Assembly: GCA_026874595.1 (NCBI GenBank)
Contig: CM049317.1
Location: 22,768,882-22,832,881 of the forward strand
Reading direction: 5' to 3'
DNA length: 64,000 bases
Origin: Sipunculus nudus
Lineage: Eukaryota; Annelida; Sipuncula; Golfingiida; Sipunculidae
Position numbers and translations under genes: made by a program. The notes under the pieces were generated by a model. That model did not search any database, was not told where the DNA came from, and saw only the letters and a program-made list of their open reading frames with translations. This document shows positions 58,096-64,000 of the stretch, piece by piece (positions within the stretch are counted from its first letter, which is position 1; each line of letters begins with the position of its first letter).

Positions 58096-58668
58096 AGAGT
58101 TCATATATATTTATATATTTATATATATATGAAGGGATTTAAAGGATAATATGAAAAACTTTAAAAATATTTCTCAATTAAAGTGGGTAATTGCAAGGAC
58201 CACGTGCACATGGTCAAGTCCGCACGAAATATATAACGGCTGTTTCTTTTAGCTGGGACTGTTTGGTAACTACACCCACAGACATATTCCAACAGGCCTC
58301 TGCCCCCCCCTAATATATAAAACATTTTCATACGACTCGGTTTATGGTTAAATAAACCATGATAAACCAAGTTCTAACAAAGGACTGTGAAGCTGATTTA
58401 ATAATGTTCTGAGCACATATTTTGAAATATGGTCCGTGCTGTCATGAAAGACCGCCACCTAGGACAACTATATTAGTAAGCCTTCTGATAAAAAAAAGAC
58501 CAGATAACATGGGATGATTTATTGCAAAATGGATATGTTCAGATTCATTGACCACGATAGAGCAAAGTCTTAACATTTAAAGAAATTGGATAAATCATCC
58601 AAGTTAACATTTAATAACTGTCAAACGTACTGTGGAGCTTGGTGTTTTATTATGTAGGTTAGGTTACT

Positions 58669-58671
<3 letters not shown>
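58096..58671. other. Spacer, nothing seen
   Basis: Short frames only. Confidence 0.4.
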
Positions 58672-58731
<60 letters not shown>

Positions 58732-58732
58732 A
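58672..58732. repeat. (GA)n microsatellite
   Basis: About 29 GA units with one G insertion. Confidence 0.97.
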
Positions 58733-58754
58733 TATAAGGGAACACGTGGTCCCT

Positions 58755-59175
58755 TACGTCAATAACAAGATTCCATACAAGCCATAACCGAATGAAGTAC
58801 AAGTCCATATGACTGGAATTTGTAAATCAGCCCAGAATCTACAAACATGACAATGAAGCATCCGGTGTAGACCTGTTCCCAGCCTCATGCCCTCCGGAAC
58901 AAGTACTGAGACCAATATGGTAAGAGACACTCTCGGCCGTCCTCCTGGGGTTACATCAATAATCCGTGCAGGGAAACCATCCAATAGCACCATTAAGGGT
59001 TTACAGGGAATGAGAAGTATCTCATCAATCCACATACAATACGCATTCCACCTTCACATCTGACCTAGCAAACTGATAACTGCGCGTGTTATAGCATTGG
59101 TATGTATGCCATGAGTTCGGTTTAGAACATATCAATTCTGCGCTGAATACTAAGTAACCTTACTCAGATAAAGTG
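58755..59175 (+). repeat. Dispersed repeat X, copy 2
   Basis: ccatacaagccataaccga, aaatcagccca, catgccctccggaacaagta, ctagcaaactgataactgc, attggtatgtat and gtttagaacatatc match copy 1 at 54,985-55,415 in order. The 93-codon minus frame inside is probably incidental. Confidence 0.65.
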
Positions 59176-59387
59176 AAGTGTAAAACCTGCCCCCTGATCC
59201 TTTATTTGAAAGAGTCTGCTAAATTACGGCTGTTTCTCCTTTATTACTGCATCCATTGGCCTAAATGAATCTAAATGCCAAAGACAGGGAGATTTCATTT
59301 AATAAAATTATTCATGACAGTATTGGTCGACAGCGTAGTTTAGTACGTGCTTTGGTTTACTAGTGGCAGGAAGTCCCATTTGAATAA

Positions 59388-59392
<5 letters not shown>
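59176..59392. other. Spacer, nothing seen
   Basis: No recognised block. Confidence 0.4.

Positions 59393-59450
<58 letters not shown>
59393..59450. repeat. (TA)n microsatellite
   Basis: About 29 TA units. Confidence 0.98.
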
Positions 59451-59452
<2 letters not shown>

Positions 59453-60185
59453 TTCATTTAGAGTGAAATGCAACATGTACGGAATTCATAAATACATCAG
59501 ACTCTAGTTTATAGTAATATCTGAGATACTTAAAACCAAGAATGGTAATCAAAATGGTTTTATATTATCAGATACTTTACCGATTTGGTGATGATCCTTA
59601 TTATAAACATTATTCATGAAACTCAGCTCTATATGCATTTATAATCGCACGCAGATCCTGAGACGTTATACGATAATGTAATTTTCCTAGTCTATCTTAA
59701 TTAATATGCCCCGATAAAGAATCTGTCGATAACAATGAAGAGAAGTATGATTATTAAAATGTTAAATTAATATTAAATTCAACGGCCGGTCAGTGAAACT
59801 GTATTTTATAATCCTGTAGTGTATGCCCCGTCCCAACAGTAAAGGTTGACTTCAACAAGTGTGTTAAATACAATATTTCAAGTACTCCTTTAACGTGTAT
59901 AGTTTTATACCCATAGAATTACAGTCAGCTGTTAGTGATGACGTCTATGTCATTGTCGCCATAATCATAAGTGTGTTGCATGAAAGAAAACATTGAATAT
60001 GCCAGCAGGGTCAAGCAGGGTTCATGGCTGTCAGTAAAGGTTTATTAATTGTGACCATCATACTTAGTTTTCGGGGATTTAGTATAATAAAAACCATTGA
60101 GACCACATTTAGATGGTCACGCACTAAATCATACTGACAGAGATCCTGGACCTGTCAACTCGCAATCAAATGATCGGGGGTTTTA
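59451..60185. other. Intergenic, no gene seen
   Basis: No recognised block. Confidence 0.4.
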
Positions 60186-60540
60186 TTTGCCTCCGCCAGG
60201 AGCGTATGCGATCATCCCAACTCGAGTTTGTATTTGGTGGGGGTATGTTTGTGCGTGTGAGTGTTTGTATGGTTGTTCACAACATAATCCACTCAATCAT
60301 GAACGGGATATCATGTTTTATATTATGTTTATTTCGAGAATGTGCCAACTTAGAAAACTAGATTTTCGTGCGGATCCGGAATATAATCCGGATTTAGGAA
60401 CGTCAGCAAGGTATAATCACTAATGAACAATCACTTATGCACGAATGTACCTGTGGATAAGGGAAAAATAAGTTAATGCAAACACGGTTTTTGGAGCATC
60501 CCACAATAGGAGAGCACTGCATGGCGGAGGCTTGCATTTT
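60186..60540 (-). mobile_element. Short inverted-repeat element (GCCTCCGCCA family), copy G (reference)
   Basis: Both ends are intact: gcctccgcca (60,189-60,198) and tggcggaggc (60,522-60,531), a perfect 10-bp inverted repeat. Read on the minus strand it has, in order, tgcaagcctccgcca, an attaactt..ttttcccttatcc block, the near-palindrome aatccggattatattccgg, gttgtgaacaacc, a CA-rich block, gggatgatcgcatacgctcc and the other end. At about 355 bp it is the fullest copy. No coding capacity. Confidence 0.82.
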
Positions 60541-60735
60541 TAGAATGCAGATTTCTATTTCCCGTTGATATATATAGACGACTGGCATTTTAAAACTGAT
60601 AATCCTTCTGCAGATCCTTTAAAGTTTCTTATTTCCACATCTGAGTGGGAATTGCATGCTATATAAATACTTCACACGTTATGACCATGACCGACAGATG
60701 GCGTTGTCAACTGAAGTAACAATATTATAATAATA
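60541..60735. other. Spacer, nothing seen
   Basis: No recognised block. Confidence 0.4.
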
Positions 60736-60915
60736 ACAGGTTTATATATTTTTTTAATAATTTTGAAACTAACGCGAGTATTTCAATATTACAGCAGATG
60801 TCTACAGTCCAGTCTACTGAAGTCAAAGAAATATAGCAATAACAGGTTATATTTTTTAATAAGCTAGAAACTAATGCGAGTATTTCAGTATTACAGCAGA
60901 TGTCTACAGTTCAAA
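60736..60915 (+). repeat. Tandem duplication, two units of about 80-100 bp
   Basis: aataacaggtttatatattt...aaactaacgcgagtatttc...attacagcagatgtctacag at 60,733-60,810 is repeated at 60,838-60,911 with few changes. Confidence 0.88.
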
Positions 60916-62055
60916 TGCTCGTTACTCTCAAAACATTTTTATTTTCACCCGTGTCTCACTGTTTGTTTGTCTGTAAGCAGAATAAACAAAATATATACTG
61001 AATCAATATCAAGAAACATTGTGAGCCGTGGCTACAAAAGTTCCCATTAAATTTTGCTATTGATCCAAATGAAGTGTAGAGTCTATAAGGAATGTTTTGC
61101 TTTAGTTGACGCATGCGCTCTTCTAATTGCCATGACAACATTGTGATTTGCCCTGTTTGATGCCGGTACCTTCAGCAATAGCATCAATGTTGAATCCTTT
61201 AACTTTGTCTGGTCCTGCAGAATCTTATTTATGTTTCAAAAGCAGACATACAGAATAACTGATTTATGTCGAAGCGACGTGTAGATACCGTTCCCTTTAC
61301 AAGGTATCGTGCTTCCCGCTTCTGCACTATTAGCTTTAGGGCTCGGAATAAAATTTGCATGGCTACATGGATCGATGAAAAAATTTGCAGATCACCACAG
61401 ATAGATGATCTGCTTAAATATTGAGGAAAATTTTCCAAATTTCCTGTACAAGATCAAGATTTTCATTGCAAATTATAAATATTATTTCATAATAATAATT
61501 AATTTAATAAATAAATTTCAAACAAGTCCACTCCATATATTATTCCTAGTGTTTCCTATTTATCAACAGTTGGTCAGAGAGGTTTGGAATTACGCACGCT
61601 TGAAAATGTAAACGCAAGCATTAGTTTTTTTTTATGCAAAAAAAGCGCATATATAAGGACACGCATTTAGCGAAAAATAGCATGGATAAATAGTCAAACA
61701 GAAAAGGAGGAGAACTCGAGTGTTAACGAAATAACATTATTTTTGTCACTGTGGGATTGTCTAAAAATATGTCTGGTTAATATGGAGCCTTACTGTTTCT
61801 CCATGCAGAATAAAGAACAAAACTGACCGGTTCATCAAGTAATAGGGGATATATTAGGCCTAAAAAATCATCTCCCGTGCTTTAACTGTAATTTAACCTG
61901 GCATCTTTGTGATTTCTACATTGCATGAGATTTCATGAGACAAGATTGCCTGAGAAAGCTTGAACCCTTGACAGGAATTATCTGTCCGGCACGCTTCCGG
62001 AATTCCCTGGGTTATAATATCTTGTCGCCGGCTGTAACGGTATTTCAATGAATTG
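60916..62055. other. Intergenic, no gene seen
   Basis: Short frames only; no repeat boundary. Confidence 0.4.
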
Positions 62056-62280
62056 TCACAGCCCGTCTATCAGCACAACGTTAGGTTTCACAAAGTCACT
62101 CAGACGACTCAATGCAAGTGACGTGGTGTCAATGGCCTCCAAGAAATCAATAGTGAAGGGGTCTAAGAGGTCAATGTCCGCCCAGGTATTGTGAATAATA
62201 ATATCCAAAGACATTATGGCAAAGCCTTGCAAGGAAATATTTCGAATTGATACGTATTCAGTCAAACTTTATCCATACAG
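62056..62280 (-). other. Candidate 3' coding exon, unidentified
   Basis: A minus-strand frame of about 70 codons ends with TGA at 62,058-62,056. It has balanced composition and amphipathic stretches (NTWADIDLLDPF, DTTSLALSRLSDF) and ends VVLIDGL. An AG acceptor with a pyrimidine-containing lead (tttccttgcaag, exon from 62,225) is possible. I recognise no family. It stands out against the simple-sequence background but could be chance or an old pseudogene. Confidence 0.3.
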
Positions 62281-62514
62281 GTTTTCTATTGAAATGTTAA
62301 AAGGTATGCAGTAAATCACATGCGAAAAAACTATTCAATGAAGCACACGTTTATATATTCAGAAACGTTTGTCTTGGTTTTAAATTTAAGTGTAATTAGA
62401 GTCAAGGAACGATTTAACATTATACGTGAGGTGATTGATTATTTATCAGGAAGATCAATAGTAAATATTACATATCACTCTCTATGTAATTCCTCCCCAT
62501 ATTTTTCATTTTAC

Positions 62515-62608
62515 AAGTACAGTTGTAATAAAATCAAGGTGTTCCTTAGTCTCGTTGATGGACTGAATGCCGGCATCCTGGGTGATAGCGGCTTGGGTTG
62601 TAATCAAA
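62515..62608 (-). other. Candidate internal coding exon, unidentified
   Basis: On the minus strand a 94-bp block is bounded by an acceptor-like cattttag and a donor-like gtaaaa. Its open frame reads like protein (includes TQAAITQDAGIQ and NETKEHLDF). It ends at a codon boundary, but the 62,225 start would need a different phase, so the two candidates cannot be joined directly. The plus-strand 135-codon frame across the same region (62,320-62,727) has less protein-like composition. Confidence 0.3.
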
Positions 62609-63184
62609 CTAAAATGGACATAATCAGAAGCAATATTAAGGAAATTGTCACACAATCAGTTCAGTTTGACTTTATACAAAAGTTTCCAAGCAAAAGCCGA
62701 GAGGTCCATTGTTGCCGCAAAAGATAACGGAAAACATAGGTGGGGTTTTGGCTATGTTTATATGGGTGCCAGTGATATCACAGGGTCAACTTTTTTATAA
62801 TACTCAGGTACAGATGTAAGCGGAGGCTTTCAGTACAATATCAGATCCCATCACACATGGAATAGATCACACATTAATTTTTATCTCCTCACACTGTCAT
62901 TGCCATACGTCTCTATTTGAGAGTTCGTTGATCCGAAAAAAACCTATGTTTTCCCAACAGATGGGTAATACCAGAATTAAAAGTATTTTACTAATATTTT
63001 AATCTTTTTTTACCAATGGCTTTGCCCAGTGTATTACCCGATCTTTTCCCATGTTTATTCGCTGTTATCAAGCAGGACCCAAGCCTACTTTCATTTTGCT
63101 TGCTGAGCAAAATTTATACACACGTTGAGAATATTGGTAGCGATCCAAGTGGCTCTGACCACAACACCCCTTAATTAGTCCATG
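62609..63184. other. Intergenic, no gene seen
   Basis: No recognised block. Confidence 0.4.
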
Positions 63185-63258
63185 GGCTAGGAGGGGTCAC
63201 CGTGCACCCCCTCTGGGATTTTATGAGATAGGTATTTTTAGATCCCTAAGTATGTCCA
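63172..63258 (+). repeat. Direct repeat Y, copy 1
   Basis: ggggtcaccgtgcacccc, tctgggattttatgagatag and agatccctaagtatgtcc recur at 63,925-64,000. Confidence 0.85.
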
Positions 63259-63916
63259 ATTAATGAATTAAGATGTTAACATTGATTATTTTGGGATACA
63301 CTACACTTTTAGGTCATTTAAAGACAACCGCGGACAGGTAGTCTTGTTAAGGGGGTAGGGGTATGTAAATGCTTATAGCTCGCTTAATATTTGACATATT
63401 CACTTCAAATAAACTGCATTGTATTTGCAAATAGTAGGGAAAAGTCACGAATAACAATTATCATTTGAATGTGTTATATTTTTTTTGTTAATTAAGCAAT
63501 TAATTAAAATACATAAAAAATATCCAAAAAGAAAATTGAATTTAACAGTTTTTTTTTCTTTTAGTTTTCCCAACAGTAGTTTATTTTCGAGATGATGTTG
63601 CATTTCTAAAATTCTAGTGCATTAATACATTAGTAACTGACATTCTTACAAATTCTGTTGAATTATAAATTATGAATATTTGACCATTTACACCCATTGT
63701 TAATTATATTTTATGGTATCCCTTGTAAATAAAACGGATGTGGTGTCCCATTTTCCTCTCCAGATGCAGTGATTTTCACTGTGATGCTTCATTGATACTT
63801 TGAACTGTTATTTGTCTAAACCTGAAGGTGTTTATTGGTTTTAAAAATAATGGAAACCCTTTCTTGAGCAATTTTTTACATATAATAATTCTACGAAAAT
63901 AACCATATTTAAGCCA
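63259..63916. other. AT-rich sequence between the direct repeats
   Basis: No coding block recognised. Contains A/T-rich runs near 63,480-63,560. Confidence 0.5.
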
Positions 63917-64000
63917 TGCTATAAGAAGGGTCACCGTGCACCCTCTCTGGGATTTTATAACATAGGTATTTTAACTATCTTTAGATCCCTAAATATGTCC
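63917..64000 (+). repeat. Direct repeat Y, copy 2, cut by window edge
   Basis: agggtcaccgtgcaccctct, gggattttataacataggta and agatccctaaatatgtcc follow copy 1 at a distance of about 740 bp, with a small insertion. The repeat continues past the end. Confidence 0.85.

Noticed and set aside
62056-62265. Terminal block considered as a ribonuclease HII fragment because of a VLIDG-like end
   Set aside because: The resemblance is limited to a few residues, and a stop follows at once where the enzyme family continues.

Overview
The window is animal nuclear DNA with no complete host gene that I can recognise. It is AT-rich and crowded with simple repeats and transposon remains. The kinds of repeat point to a marine invertebrate, most likely a lophotrochozoan such as a bivalve mollusc. 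They are tRNA-derived SINEs, a Penelope-like element, a LINE with an AP-endonuclease, satellite-carrying Helitron-like elements and TGACCTT-rich tandem arrays. The host assignment is inference: no host marker gene is present.

Layout. 1-1.6 kb: 3' part of ORF1 and 5' part of ORF2 of a LINE on the minus strand, cut by the window edge. 1.6-14.4 kb: (TA)n tracts, three copies of one tRNA-derived SINE family, one copy of a short inverted-repeat family (ends GCCTCCGCCA) and a cluster of CRE-like sites. 14.4-17 kb: a TGACCT array with a period near 145 bp and a 272-bp MITE with a TTA target duplication. 17-24.4 kb: G-tract repeats, an 810-bp solo LTR and another SINE. 24.5-29.8 kb: a decayed Penelope-like element whose endonuclease domain is interrupted by a 2.28-kb Helitron2/HINE-like element carrying a satellite array. 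An uninterrupted inverted copy of the same endonuclease domain lies beside it and shows the empty insertion site. 30-32 kb: a SINE, a second 145-bp array and a piece of the satellite unit. 32-46 kb: long (TC)n, (TTA)n and (AAT)n tracts, more copies of the short families, a 578-bp MITE and a 404-bp foldback. 46-64 kb: local duplications, a second SINE family, a three-unit tandem repeat, a dispersed repeat present twice, two weak exon candidates near 62 kb and a direct repeat reaching the window end.

Nothing here works as a gene pathway. The interpretable biology is transposon biology: reverse transcriptase plus GIY-YIG endonuclease (Penelope), AP-endonuclease (LINE), non-autonomous elements that would borrow enzymes from elsewhere, and satellite units moved inside a transposon. 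The best candidate for something undescribed is the satellite-bearing Helitron2-like element at 24,873-27,150 together with the Penelope fold-back that hosts it. All alignments were made by eye, so boundaries in old repeats are approximate by tens of bases.
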